The notes: generated by a model not told the origin, from the sequence alone. Positions 11,281-23,423 are shown, counted from the stretch's first letter. The stretch: 64,000 bases of DNA from Bubalus kerabau (GCF_029407905.1 NC_073624.1:120156001-120220000); one strand, 5' to 3'. Numbers and translations: made by a program.

Positions 11281-11550
11281 GCTGCTGCTAAGTCACTTCA
11301 GTCGTGTCCGACTCTGTGCGACCCCATAGACAGAAGCCCACCAGGCTCCCCCGTCCCAGGGATTCTCCAGGCAAGAACACTGGAGTAGGTTGCCATTTCC
11401 TTCTCCAATGCATGAAAGTGAAAACTGAAAGTGAAGTCGCTCAGTTGTGTCAAACTCCTAGCGACCCCATGGACTGCAGCCTACCACTCTCCTGCATCCA
11501 TGGGATTTTCCAGGCAAGAGTACTGGAGTGGGGTGCCATCGCCTTCTCCG
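11281..11550 (-). mobile_element. BOV-A2 SINE
   Basis: Antisense dimer starting with ctgctgctaag. A perfect TSD attatgattt lies at 11271-11280 and 11551-11560. Confidence 0.95.
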
Positions 11551-11560
11551 ATTATGATTT

Positions 11561-12537
11561 GAGGTATACCCAAATTTCTGCTACAGACATGGAGTACTGG
11601 TTTTGTCCACTAGAGAAATTTAGCTCATCAAGTTTCATACCATGACTTTATTAATATTAATAAAAATAGACAGGCTATATCTTAATGTACTTAAAAGCTA
11701 AATGATCACAGATATTATCAACTTACCAATTATTTTACAGTTAGTGAATATTTTTCAGTCTGTAAAATAAAAAGAATTGCTAAACAATTTAAAAGCTAAA
11801 AACCAGTCTATTTTATATTATTGGAGACACATTATAGGTCATTCATGAATTATTTCCCATATGAAGGTAAAACCCATAAGGAAAAAAATAAAGCCAATAA
11901 AGAATAAATCTAAGTTATAAACCATTAAAATTCTTCCAACTGAAAAAATGGCATTTGAGACCCACCCTCTCTTTCAAAATTACCCTTTAAAAGCTTAAGA
12001 AATGCCCTAAAGGCTTCATTTACAACAACCATGCTAGATTTGCTCTGCTTGTATACTGCAACCTCCCTTACAGGCTAAGGTTTGTTTCACAGTTCAGTCT
12101 GTTTTACATTTCAAAGACCATAGCAGAGGTATCAAAATTCTCAAAAGCAGGAATGAAAATTTTAAGCTAAAAGATGGACCAGTAGTACATTTTCCATTTG
12201 AAATCTTTCAAGAAGTTTTAGTCTCAATCCTAGATCCCTGTAGTGTCACCGTAGATAAAGTTATAATGTTAAAACTGTAAAAATAGCTGATTTTATGGTA
12301 ACACTTCATTCTCAAATGATTATATCACTTCTATATTAGCTAAAATTTTTTCTAACATATTTTTGCTTGTAATAATCTCTTCATACCCAGCAAAGTTGAA
12401 TTTTATATAGTTTATTGAGGATCCATCTCCTATATTTGAAAAAGAGAGTAAACAAAATATGTATGCCTCACTCAGGTTACAACAGCGCACCTGTGTCTCA
12501 CCCTACAAAACTGTAAGTAGATATTCTATGGTTTTTG
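11561..12537. other. Unassigned AT-rich intron sequence
   Basis: Nearly 1 kb with no repeat family I can name and no splice-flanked frame. Confidence 0.5.
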
Positions 12538-12729
12538 GCTTCCCTGGTGGCTCAGATGGTAAAGAATCTGCCTGCAATGCAGGAGACCCCTGGGTTTAAT
12601 CAGGGAAGATTCCCTGGAGAAGGAAATGGCTACCCACTCCAGTATTCTTGACTGGAGAATTCCATGGACAGAGGAGCCTGGAGGGCTACAGTCCACGGGG
12701 TCATAGAGTCAGACATGTCTCAGGGACCA
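12538..12729 (+). mobile_element. Bov-tA SINE
   Basis: Head 'ggcttccctggtggctcag' and body to 'ggggtcatagagtcagacatg'. It leads straight into a CA-rich microsatellite. Confidence 0.92.
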
Positions 12730-12767
12730 ATACACACTCACACATACACACACACAGACACACATAG
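12730..12767 (+). repeat. (CA)n-like microsatellite
   Basis: Imperfect CA/CACA tract directly after the SINE tail, probably grown from it. Confidence 0.8.
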
Positions 12768-13609
12768 GTTTACTACATTTTCTTGTCTGATAAGATCAAA
12801 AGACCTTAATGCCAAAGGCAAAGGGATGCCCTGATTATGATTATCACTTAGAATGCCTAAACCTTAGAAACAATAATAAATCAATAAATAATCACTGCAA
12901 ATCTTTACAGTGGAAACGTGAAAAGTTCTGAATTAGATAAAGAACACTGTCGCAATTACACAGGGACAAAGGGGAAAAAAAAATTTTATGACTCTTTCTC
13001 TCCTCAGAGCCTAGTGCCTTAATTGACTTTTAGATACTTAACCCTAATTTACATAACTATCCCTCAGTCTCAGCTTCTTGAAATGAAGCTATTTGGAAAA
13101 ACCTTCTGATTTAAATAGCTAAGCTATTTTAGCTCTCAAGTTTACGGTGATTGTCACCTTTCTTTTAAAATTGCCTGACTGGCAGTGCATCCCCAGGAAT
13201 AGGCAGCAATTCCCAGCCTAGACTTTAATGAAATGCTCCTCCCTTTCTTTGGAGTTTTGGATTGCAATTTGGCTATAATTAATTCCAGATTGACCAGTAG
13301 CCAGTGAAGGAAGCAACTCACTCTCAGAAGAGGATTATTACAACCATTATTTTGTTCTAAATACAGCTGTTCTATCTAGAAAACACAGAAAATACTATTT
13401 ATCTTGCTATTTAATTGCAAATGACCAAGAAAAGTGAAGGAGCCACAAAAAGGCTGTTCCCTTTCATTGTAGACACACAGAAAAAGTAAGCCACTTTGGA
13501 GTTGTCTGGGATGAGAGAAAGCTCATAGTTTTTCAACCTTGTCATAATTTTCTAAACTGTAGTTGGGAGGAACTGACATCAAAGCTTTACTTGAAGGTCT
13601 ATCATAAAG
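12768..13609. other. Unassigned intron sequence
   Basis: AT-rich sequence with no repeat family recognised. Confidence 0.5.
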
Positions 13610-13823
13610 TAGTAAACTCTGTCGCTCCTTCCTTCAAAATACTCAGAATCTGCCCAAATCTCACCACCTTCACTTCTATGACTCTGGTTCAATATAGTAT
13701 CATTTCTTGGATTAATGTAATTGCTTCTCTCTGCTTTGTGCGTGGCTCCCCTCCTCCCACCTATCTATTCCTTACGAGACAGCCGTGTGAGCCCTTAAAA
13801 TGTAAGTTATGGCAGATCATGTC

Positions 13824-14428
13824 TGCTATGGACTGAATTATATCCGCCAAAATTCAGACACTGAAGCTCTAACTCCCTATGTGCCGGCATTTGGAGATGG
13901 GCCTTCTGGAGGAAGATCATCAGGCTTAGAAGGTTAAAAGAATGGGTCCCCATGATGGGATTAGTACTCTCATCAGAATAATCACCAGAGCTTGCTTTGT
14001 CTCTCTCTGCCAAAGGAAAGGATTCATCCAGTGGCTCATCAGTAAAGAATCCACCTGCAATGCAGGAGTTGCGGGAGATGTGGATTCGATCCCTGGGTCA
14101 GGAAGATCCCCTGGAGAAGGAAATGGCAACCCACTCCAGTATCCTTGCCTGGAGAATCCCATGGACAGAGGAGCCTGGTGGGCTACGGTCCATAGGGTCA
14201 CAAAGAGTTGGACACGACTGAAGCGACTCAGCACACACTCGTGCCACATGAAGACACAGAAAGCAGGTGGGCGCCTGCAAACCAGGAAGACAGCTCTTGC
14301 CGAAACTCAATCATACTGGCACCCTGATCTCAGATTTCCAGCCTGCAGAACTATGAGAAAATAAATTCCTGTTGTGCAAGCCACGCAGTTTACGGTAGTT
14401 TGTTATGGTAGCCTGAGCCTCTAAAGAA
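13824..14428 (+). mobile_element. MLT1A-type MaLR LTR
   Basis: It starts 'tgctatggactgaatta', contains 'catgatgggattagtactct' and ends near 'gcagaactatgagaaaataa...'. A 5-bp target duplication (atgtc 13819-13823, atgcc 14429-14433, one mismatch) fits the ERVL-MaLR integration size. It lies inside L2 and is itself interrupted by a Bov-tA. Confidence 0.85.
14016..14240 (+). mobile_element. Bov-tA SINE inside the MLT1A LTR
   Basis: Slightly diverged head (agtggctcatcagtaaagaa), then a standard BovA body ending 'gacacgactgaagcgactca'. MLT1A sequence is continuous across it (ctctctctgcc ... gtgccacatgaagac). Confidence 0.9.
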
Positions 14429-14910
14429 ATGCCTTTGCTCAAAATAAAAGTGCGTGTCATTCAATGGCTAACCAACAGGACTTCACCACTTGGCCCAGCT
14501 AGCTCTCAGACTTCATCTCCCCTGACAGTCTCACTCACTCTGCATCAGGCACACTGGTTCTTCAACAAGTCAGATCACCTCTTCCTTAGAGTTTGCACAC
14601 TCTTGAGGATTTTGAATCAAGCGTCACCATTTCAGCAAGGCATTCCCTGACCATCCACCCTGTTTAAAACTGCAACCCTCCCCGAGCCAACATTTCCAAC
14701 ACTTACTTCTCTACACTATAGTCTCTAAAGTAGTTATCAATTTCTAACATTATATAGTTTATTGTTTGTTTCTCTCCCCTATTAAAATATAAGCCCAATG
14801 AGGATGGGGATTGCTGTCTCTGTGATGACCTGTATGTTCTTCAGTATCTAACAGAACAGTGTCTAGTATACAATAGATATTCACAAATGTTATCAAATAC
14901 ATGAAACAAT

Positions 14911-15221
14911 GTTGTTTTCATTTCAAAGAACAAGGAGAAAAAGAGTCAATAGACAGCGATGCTTATTTCATTTTCAGGTTGCAAAATCATCCCAGCTGCA
15001 AAGTATAGCCTCTTAATAGCCTCAGTCTAGAACTGCCAAGATAATGAACCAAAAACTCAATACTTCTAGTTATCAGCTCACCCATTTTTCACCAACAATT
15101 TCCAATACATAAACCCTAATGAGACAGTGGCTCAACTATGACTAATTCATCTTTCACCTCTTTCATCCATATTTGCCAAAAAACAAACAAATAAGAAGAG
15201 AGTTCCTTGGTAGTTTAACTG
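14911..15221. other. Unassigned intron sequence
   Basis: Nothing recognised; AT-rich. Confidence 0.5.
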
Positions 15222-15436
15222 TTGTTGTTGTTGTTTGGTCACTAAGTCATGTCTGACTCGTTTGCAGCTCCATGGACTAAAGCCTGCTAGGCTCCCCTGT
15301 CCACAGGATTTTGCAAGCAAGAATACTGGAGTGGGTTGCCATTTCCTTCTCCAGAGGATCTTCCCAGCTCAGAGGTCAAACCCACATCTCTGTGTTGGGA
15401 GGTAGATTCTTTATCACTGAGCTACCTGGGAAGACC
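15222..15436 (-). mobile_element. Bov-tA SINE
   Basis: Antisense element that begins with a (GTT)n tail (gttgttgttgttgtttgg) and ends with the reversed head 'gagctacctgggaag'. Confidence 0.9.
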
Positions 15437-15574
15437 ACATAATCACTCTTTCTTCATTTATTTTATTTTTAAAAAATCATATTTTATTCATTCACAAAGT
15501 AGTCAAAGATTTGCCTCTCTTTGCTTTCTAGTGTGGTAAAGACAGTTTACAGAGGAAGAAGTTGGAGATTACTC
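15437..15574. other. Short unassigned AT-rich spacer
   Basis: No feature recognised. Confidence 0.4.
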
Positions 15575-16089
15575 GCTCATTCAACAATAGTTTATTGATC
15601 ATTTACCTTGGGTCAACCACTGTTCTAGGCAGAGAGGACAGAGCAGCAGACAAAGAGACCAAAATGTCTATCCTCACAGAACATTAACATGTGGCAGAGG
15701 AGGAGAGGTAGCTTGGAGACAAATAATAAAAGAAAACACAAATAAAACACATGTTGGGGAAGTAATTATAAGTGCTATGGAGAAAAGTAAACCAGCAAAA
15801 AGACGTGGTGAGTGATCAGCAAGGCTGTGATTTAGCAGCAGGATCAAAGAAGACCTCACTGGAAATGGTGATATTTCAGACATGTACATCTCTGTTCTGG
15901 GCTGATGGAAGAATGGGTGTGAATACCCAAGGCTAGAGCACACTTGGTATGTTGGAAAAAAGACAAGGATGGCACTGCAGCTGAGACAGAGAGACTGAGC
16001 AAGAGAGAAGCAGGCGATAAAGTTGGAGAGGCCAGATCCTCAAGGGTCTTGCAGGCCAAAGGGAGAATTCTGGATTCTATTACTTTACT

Positions 16090-16588
16090 ATTTTTTAAGA
16101 TATCTTTTTTTTTTTAATTGGAGTATAATTGATTCTTGCCCGGAGAATCCCATGGAAAGAGGAACCTGGCAGGCTACAGTCCATGGGGTCGCAAGAGTTG
16201 GACACGACTTAGTGACTAAACCACCACATAATTGCTTTACAATGTTTTGTTAGTTTCTGTTGTACAACGAGGTGAATCAGTGTATGTATACATGTATCCC
16301 CTCCCTCTTGGGCCTCCCACCCCACTAGGTAATCACAGAGTACCAAACTGGGCTCCCTATGATATACCACAGGTACCCACTAGCTACCTATTTCACACAT
16401 GGTGGTATATTTATGTCAAATCTAATGTCCCAATTCATCCCAACCCTCCCCTTCCCCCATGTGTCCACGTGCCTATTCTCTACATTAGCATCTCTACAGT
16501 TCCATCTACAGCTCCATCTCTGCGGTGGAACTAGGTTCGTCTGTACCATTTTTCTACACTCCACAAATGTGTTAATATATGATATTTT
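16090..16588 (-). mobile_element. L1 3'-end fragment, antisense, inserted in L2
   Basis: It starts with the T-rich reverse poly(A) (tttttttttttaattggag) and contains reverse L1 3' UTR landmarks such as 'acaacgaggtgaatcagtg' and 'cattagcatctctacag'. L2 sequence continues on both sides. A BovA insertion splits it. Confidence 0.82.
16132..16227 (+). mobile_element. BovA fragment inside the L1 fragment
   Basis: A 5'-truncated BovA (gattcttgcccggagaatcc... gtgactaaaccaccac) with TSD ataattg at 16125-16131 and 16228-16234. Confidence 0.88.
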
Positions 16589-17874
16589 AATGGGAATCCA
16601 TTGGAAGGTTTGAGCGGGAGTGAAACATCACCAGGTAAGTTCAATATCCTTCCCCAAAACTGGGTAAATTCAAGCATCTCATTTTCTCAGACCACTTTAA
16701 CTTTACAGTTCAATGAGGTTGAACTGTTGAGCTAGGCAAGAATGAGAACAGTAGCTATGGAAATGTGAAGAAGTGATCAGACTCCAAACACATTTAGATT
16801 GTGGGGTCAAAAGAGTTCATTGATGGCTGAGATGTGTAACATGCAAGAAAAAGACACTAAATCCAAGGATTTTTTTTTTTTTAATCTGAACAACTTTTGA
16901 AGGGATGAAGCTCTCCTTTACTGAAATGGGGAAGATTATGAAGGGAAGAAGATTGTGGTTTAGGAACTGAAGATAAATTTGAGCATGTTAATTTGAGATA
17001 TTCATTAGACATCCAAATGTAGATATCAAAGAGCCAGTAGGATGTACAAGTTTGGAGGTGAGGAGCAAGAACCAGGCTGGAAATATAAATTTGGGAATCC
17101 AGTATCAGCAGATGGCACTTAAGCCATGAGGCTGGATGAAGTCACCACCAAGGCAGGTATCAAAGAGAAGAGAGGCAAAACCAGAGTCCTGGGCACTCCA
17201 GTATTGAGCAGCTAGAGAGGGGAAGAGGAGAAAAAATTAGACTTTCAAAGAATGTCCAGTGAGAACAAACAAACCCCTCAAACAGGAAAATGCATTGCCT
17301 TGAAAGACAAATGAAAAATGTGTTTCAAGGATTTGGAGAGAGCAACTGTGTCGATACTGTTGACAGTTCAAGATGAAGACTGAGAATTGCCCGCTGGATT
17401 TGGCAATGTGCAAGCATTATTGAACTTCAGAAGAGCAGTTTTAATACAGTGCTGGAGGCAAAAGCCTGATTCAGAGTGCACTCAAGAGACAAGAAAAAGC
17501 AAGAGATTGGAGTCAGTACAGACGGACAACTCTTTCAAGCAATTTAGCTGTGAAATAATGGAGAGAAATGGTGTAGCAGCTGCAGTGAGTATGGATGTGT
17601 GTGGTTAGGTTGAGAGAAAGAGAATCACGTTTTTAATGCTGATGGGGAAAGACCCAATACAGCGGGAGAACTGAGGATATAGGAAGGAGAAGAGAGAACA
17701 GCTGAAGGGATGTCCTTGAGCGAATGAGAGAGAATGGGGCCAGGTGCACCAAAGGAGAAGGCGCCCATGACTGGACCAACACACCCACATTACCAGGAAA
17801 GAAAGCAGACCATACGGCACAAGGCTGGTGCAGTGATGAACAACACAAAAAAATGCTGAAAGAAGTTATTTCCT

Positions 17875-18243
17875 GGGACCTCTCTGGTGGTCCAGTGGTT
17901 AATAATCCACCTTGCAATGCAAGAGATACAGGTTCGATCCCTGGTCCAGGAAGACCTCACATGCCATGAGACAACTAAGCCTGTGCACCCCAATTATTGA
18001 AGACTGTGTGCTTAGAGTCTGCACTCTGCAGCAAGAGAAGCCCTGACATCCCAATGATGGAGAGGGAAATGGCAGCCCACTCCACTGTTCTTGCCTGGAC
18101 AATCCCATGGACAGGGGAGCCTGGCGGGCTGTAGCCATGGGGTCACAAGAGTCGGACACAACTGAGCAACTAAACCTTAAACCTAAAGAACAGCCCTTGC
18201 TTACGGCAACTAGAGAGAGCCCTGACACACCAAAGAAGATCCA
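17875..18243 (+). mobile_element. CHR-type tRNA SINE split by a BovA
   Basis: Head 'gggacctctctggtggtcca', body 'gagacaactaagcctgtgc', and a tail part after the BovA 'cggcaactagagagagccc'. A 12-bp TSD aagttatttcct lies at 17863-17874 and 18244-18255. Confidence 0.92.
18058..18180 (+). mobile_element. BovA monomer inside the CHR SINE
   Basis: 'ggagagggaaatggcagccc' through 'gacacaactgagcaactaaa'. CHR body flanks it on both sides. Confidence 0.85.
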
Positions 18244-18255
18244 AAGTTATTTCCT

Positions 18256-18556
18256 AGTTTAAGAGCATAACTGAAAGGGCCAACTACCTCTGCTGTAATA
18301 TGTAAAATAATGCTTCAGAGGCCTCTATAACTAAGTTCTGATTAAGTTAAACACTTTCAAAACTTGCATTTGTTTTCAGGATAAAAAATCTTTCACAACA
18401 AGCCTAATTAAATTAGTGGAAATTTATACTTAGGAGTAAATCCAAAATTGTGAAGCTCTGAAATTTTTAAAACTAGAGAAGGAGGGAGGTGGGTGGTAAA
18501 CAAATTGAACATGTCACAATATTGCAAACTAGCTAAATAATGATAAACTTCTCTTC
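18256..18556. other. Unassigned intron sequence
   Basis: No family recognised. Confidence 0.45.
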
Positions 18557-18650
18557 CACTAGACTGTGAGCTTCTAGCGGAAGAGGCCATTTAAAATCCA
18601 TTGCTGAGTACAATACACATAGTAACTACTCAATAAATGCTTGACGAATT
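18557..18650 (+). repeat. L2 3'-end fragment
   Basis: 'tagactgtgagcttctagcg' to 'actcaataaatgcttgacga' matches the conserved L2 3' terminus. Confidence 0.72.
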
Positions 18651-18659
18651 AATTAGTTA

Positions 18660-19464
18660 ATTCAGTTCTATAGCTGGTTTGTGTTGCACTCCATCTGGCA
18701 TACTTGTAGTTTGCTAGTTTATAGCAGTAACAGTCTCATGCATCATTCCCACTAAAATGCATTGTTTTCATTGATTTGTCTATTTCTATTTTGCATTAGT
18801 AATTGAATATCATAAACACTGAGCATTGTATATGTGGTTTGCTTGCTAGTACAATCTTAGAAGTGTACAGCACGTAATAGCTGCAAAACAGCTTAACAGG
18901 AACAGCTAAATGGCCATATTATAGAATAATTAATGAAGGGGAAAATGCCTTGTTAAACTGCGTTAAAATAATTGTTAAATATTGAAGTAACTGTGTCCAT
19001 TTTAATAGGGTTTGGTGTTGTTTCAGCACAAATGGTTGTCAGAATGAAGGTTAGCAACATATAAAAAATATTTTCCAATAAAAGGCATGATAACAGCTCT
19101 TTGGGTTGATGAGAAAATCACCACGTGAAGGGTTTCTCAGAAATAAATTACCTTCATAAATGGGAGAGCATATTTATTTGATTCCTAAGAGGAAGGAAAA
19201 GGATAGTCATTTGAAGAAACTTACTTCTCTATAGCACTTAGTAAACTAGAAGGCAAAGAACTGCCTCATCTGATTCCCTAAAAAATGCACTAGTAATGTT
19301 AACCGACAGAGAGACCTTTATGTTAGTTCCCATCAAGAAACCATATCATTAAATAGCTCCAGTGTATATTCAAATATTTTTAGGAATTCAGATTGAAGAA
19401 AACATTTTGGGAGTGAACAGACATTATACATAATTAGATCAGACTATATAAAGACCATGTGCAG
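18660..19464. other. Repeat-free AT-rich block
   Basis: About 800 bases with no recognised transposon, in a window otherwise dense with them. Several TAATTA-type motifs occur (for example near 18650-18665 and 18928). There is no open frame with splice sites. Confidence 0.5.
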
Positions 19465-19725
19465 AATAGATAGCTAGTGGGAAGTTACTGGACAACACAG
19501 AGAGCTCACCTGGGTGTTCTGTGATGACTTAGAGGGGTGGGATTGGGGGCGGGATAGGGGAGGGGGGTGAAGGATGAGGGGGTGGGGTGCAGGGTGAGAG
19601 GGAGGGAGGCTCAAGAGGGAGGGAATATGTGTATACTTACAGCTGATTCACATTGCTGTACAGCAGAAACCAACACAACATTATAAAGCAACTATCCTCC
19701 AATTAAAAATAAATATAAACAAAAA
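19465..19725 (+). mobile_element. Older L1 3'-end fragment
   Basis: L1 3' UTR with the G-rich polypurine tract (19536-19622), then 'gtatacttacagctgattca', 'gcagaaaccaacacaacatt' and an A-rich end. It is comparable with the older L1 3' end at 45400-45500. Confidence 0.85.
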
Positions 19726-21055
19726 AGAGCTTCTAGAGATTTTATTTTAAAAAGTAGTATTACTTGAGGCTATCAATGAAACATATATACACTACTCAAT
19801 ATTTACCTAATTAAAAAGAAGGTAAGAAAAGTCATAATTTTAAAAATTATATCTCTAATGATAACTCAAGTATGAGATGTATTGATATAATTAAAATGAG
19901 AATAGTATTAAATGATTATCACCTCAAATGTACCCACTACTTAAAGAAAAAAGATATATAATCACAGAGAGTGAAATCTATAGCAGTCAACACAAATATT
20001 TTATGAAGGAAAAAACTCCAGTTTTACTATTCACAAATAGCAAATCCTGATCCTCATCACCATCACCACCACCTCCATCATCAACACCACAATAAAGAAA
20101 TGGCTGTATCTGTTATAGCTTAAACAAAACTCAATTATTAAAACTAACCTTTCTTATTCATGAAGTTCAGTAATGCAAGTTATCCCATAGCTTCTCTATT
20201 CCTTTATAGAAAAACAGACTTCATAGCTTTCCCTACCACACAGTTCTCAAAATGACTTCTCCCCTTTCTTCTCCACCTCCGACTAAAGTTGTTTCTTTTT
20301 TCAGGACTCAAGTAAAGATAAAGCTTATTTTTATGTGCATTCCATGCCTACAGCATTCCAATGATCCCAAAGCCTTGACTACATGGTTCTACATTTTTGC
20401 CCTACAAAATTTTGGAGCTTAATTATATTCCATATAGTGTGAGTCTCTAATCCATTCATTCCTATAAATATCATATTCTCTCCTTAATAAAATCACAACC
20501 TCCCTGAAGCCAGAAATTCTTCTTACAAAATAACTATGCTTCCTCTACAAGTATAGCAGTGTGCCAGGAAAGTAATATATTCTTCATAAAAGCATGTTGT
20601 CCTTAAAAGAAATAATCAAGCAAACTCCTTTATAGAATGTACTGATTTACAAACTATACAGTAACAGCAAATAAAACTGAAAACTACTTCCATAATTAAT
20701 GGAAATTTAATAAGATGAATAACAAAATATTCCAGTAGAAATCTGAGTCACTTTATCTGCCATCTAATTAACTTTTAAAGAGTCCATCATGAAAAAAAAA
20801 CTTTTAAAATACACATCTTCTAGTAATGAAACTGTAAGTCACGCCTCTTTTTTAAAAAAGTTTTCTATAAGAACCACATATCACTTTTTAACATGAACAT
20901 GAAATTGACAAAAATAGCTATTCCATTATTCCTCTAGCAATCAAATTACTTAGTTTATTAAGGTGACTTAGATTTTAATTTCTGAATTCTCAAAAGTTCT
21001 GGAATCCGTTTCACCAGATTCTTAAGATTCTGGAATTTAAAAAACATGGTTTTGG
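19726..21055. other. Unassigned AT-rich intron sequence with a small (CAT/CAC)n tract
   Basis: 20053-20092 is a CAT/CAC-rich simple repeat. 20470-20580 vaguely resembles an L2 3' end, but too weakly to call. Otherwise featureless. Confidence 0.45.
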
Positions 21056-21235
21056 GTTACAAATCCACTATTTCCTGCTGTGTGATTCAAAAACATGGTA
21101 ACTTAGTGCCTAAATTTTGTCACCTGGAAAATGAGAAAAAGCCTCAAAAGTATGTAGTAAAGATTAAACAGGTTAAAAGATGCAAAGCCTTTAAGAATGG
21201 CCCACACTTAATAAACACAAGCCCATTTGCTTTTG
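21056..21235 (+). repeat. MIR SINE
   Basis: The order of landmarks fits MIR: 'tgctgtgtgattcaa', 'gtcacctggaaaatgag', 'aaagattaaacaggtt' and 'aatggcccacacttaataaac'. Confidence 0.7.
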
Positions 21236-21490
21236 TAGTTATGTTCAATTGTTTTGAAGATAGGAGGAAAGATAAGTTAATTCTTTATATGTCTACAACA
21301 ACCATCTTTTAAAGTAAACCTCCATGCCTCAGAGAGTTCTTGAGAAAACACGGCACAGACCTATAGAAAGGCTTGCTTTACTGCATCAAGTACACTCTAC
21401 ACCTTACATTGCAACTTAGCAGTAATGAAGAGAAAATCTCTACAAACTTTATACAAATACTGTAGTATCAGTATAAGTTTCTTTAGACTA

Positions 21491-21664
21491 GTATACCAAG
21501 CTCCTCTGTCCATGGTATTCTCCGTGAATAAGAATATTCTCCAAGCAAGGACACTGGAGCGGGTAGCCATTTCCTTCTTCAAGGGATCTTTCGGGACCAG
21601 GGATTGAACCCGAGTCTCCTGCAATACAGGCAGATTCTTTACTGCCTGAGCCAGCCAGGAAGCC
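21491..21664 (-). mobile_element. Bov-tA SINE, diverged
   Basis: Antisense body with an internal duplication of the 'tattctcc' segment (21518-21545) and a reversed head 'gcctgagccagccaggaagcc'-type end. 21236-21490 before it is unassigned. Confidence 0.85.
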
Positions 21665-22389
21665 TAATATAGTTTCAATTATCTAATAGATTTAAAAACA
21701 AACTCTTACACAGCACACACTGGCTGCCTATTTGGGCTTTAAAATGTTACAGGAATATTGTTATACAACAAGGAGAATCGATCTTGTTCTAACAGCAAGC
21801 ATCAGAATTTCTTTTAGGGAACTACTCTGAGAAACTACTTGTAGTGAAACTTAAATCCTTAGAGATGAGCTAATATGAGATGATGCAGTGGCAGAGAAAC
21901 GTAAACTGTTCAGCATTAGAAACGAACAAGAATTTGGGAAGAGAGAAGACACTGCTGAGTTTATGACAGAAGAGCGAAGTGATACTTTTAAGAAAAGAAG
22001 GATTCAGTATTAGGTTTTAAAGGTTTGCTTTGGGATTTTGCAATGTCTAACACCATGACATTCACAATTGCACACATCTCTGCAAACCTTCAGTAGTCAG
22101 GTGAGCTGGTGGAGAGTGTTCTTATCCATGTGTTTCCTCTCCAGGTTTTCTAATGCAAATCAAAGAAAGAGGAAAGTACCCATCCCCCTTGATGTAGCTT
22201 GGGACAGGAACAACATTTGAGGTAAGGAAGTGATCTGTTCACAGAAACAGTGCTTCTCAAGAGGTGAGCATTTTTAAAACACAAATATTTCTCCTTGTCC
22301 GTTAGAACTCTCCCATGGGGAACTTTCAGAAATGCTGGTCTGTGATCTGCACTCACTTTCTCTTAGTTTCTGCATCCTCTCTCCAGTGT
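21665..22389. other. Unassigned intron sequence
   Basis: No repeat or exon recognised. Confidence 0.5.
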
Positions 22390-23136
22390 ACCCCTATTTG
22401 CTCTTGAACACACCCATCAGGCCTCTGACCTAAAACCACTCCTGCCAAGGTCACTAGTTACTTTCACATGGTAGCCTCAGTGTACAATCAATTCTCAGTC
22501 CTCATCTGTCTTCACTAGATGCCTGGAAACATCTCATATATCTGCTTCTTTAGGGTCTTAATCAGTTGCTTCCTCCCCATAGCCCTTCTCTAGCTCCAAA
22601 TCTAACCTCTAAACATCAGGTCAGTCCTTTCTTGCTCCTATTCTCTTTCTACCTGCTCTCACAACCTTGGTGATCCCATCCAGCCTCAAAGTTTTATCCA
22701 TCATAACACACTGACAAATGTGTGTGTCTAGTTGGATTCCTCAACCAATTTCCATATTCATAAATCCAGCTGTCTACTTGAATTTCCTAGAAACATCAAG
22801 CTGCCACTTAAACGTTTAAAATGATCTCTTTCCACACTCCTTTCTCAGTAAATGACAATTCCATCCTTCTAGTTATAAGGCACAAGATCTTGGAATCACT
22901 CACAGTACCTCTCTTTCCCTAAGATCTCACATCTGGCTCATCACTGTCTCTACTTCCAAGAGATGCCTAGAATTGGACCACTTCTGACTATCTCACTCTT
23001 AAGATCCCAGTCCAAGCAACTATCAAACTGTGCCTGCATTTTGCCATAGCCTCTTAGCTGGTTTTCGTGTCTCTGTCCTTTCTCCCTACAACAGGTCTTT
23101 CCATCTCAGCCATCATAATAGCTCTTGGTTGAGGGA

Positions 23137-23305
23137 GACTGTCACGTGCACTGTGGGACATTTAGCAGCACCGCTAGTCTCTACCCGCTAAACGCCAGGA
23201 GTACACTCCAGCAGCCCCTCTGGAGTTGTGAGAAACAAAAACGTCTTCAGACGTTACCAAGTGCCTCTGAGGGACAAAATCACCCTCTGTGGAGGACCAC
23301 TGCCC
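23137..23305 (-). mobile_element. MER20 (hAT-Charlie) DNA transposon
   Basis: The reverse of MER20 is evident: 'ggacatttagcagcaccgc', 'tctctacccgctaaacgcca', 'ttgtgagaaacaaaaacgtc' and 'gaggaccactgcc' at the terminal repeat end. L2 continues on both sides. Confidence 0.8.
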
Positions 23306-23400
23306 TACAGTGTATTCAACCTAGTGAGTACACTTTTATAACAGAAACCAGATAATGTAATACTTCTGCTCAAAACTGAACAATAAATCTCCGTCTTATT

Positions 23401-23423
23401 AAAAAAAAAAAAAAAAAAAAAAA
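23401..23423 (+). repeat. (A)23 run
   Basis: A pure A tract inside the L2 copy, where the consensus has no such run. Confidence 0.95.

Larger units (their letters stand above)
13610..14910 (+). repeat. L2 LINE 3' part, split by an MLT1A LTR
   Basis: 13610-13823 matches the L2 ORF2 end (ctcaccaccttcacttctatg; ggcagatcatgtc). The same element resumes at 14429 (cctttgctcaaaataaaag) and reaches the L2 3' end 'aagcccaatgaggatgggga ... cagtgtctagtata' near 14900. Confidence 0.8.
15575..17830 (-). repeat. Long antisense L2 LINE
   Basis: The + strand follows the reverse of L2 for about 1.7 kb net. Landmarks are 'cattcaacaatagtttattg', 'aagtgctatggagaaaagta', 'gcaggccaaagggag', 'gggaatccattggaaggttt' (after the L1 insertion), 'tgagatattcattagacatc', 'ctggaaatataaatttggga', 'agcaactgtgtcgatactg' and 'caaaagcctgattcagagtg'. 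Interrupted by an L1 3' end at 16090-16588. Confidence 0.85.
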
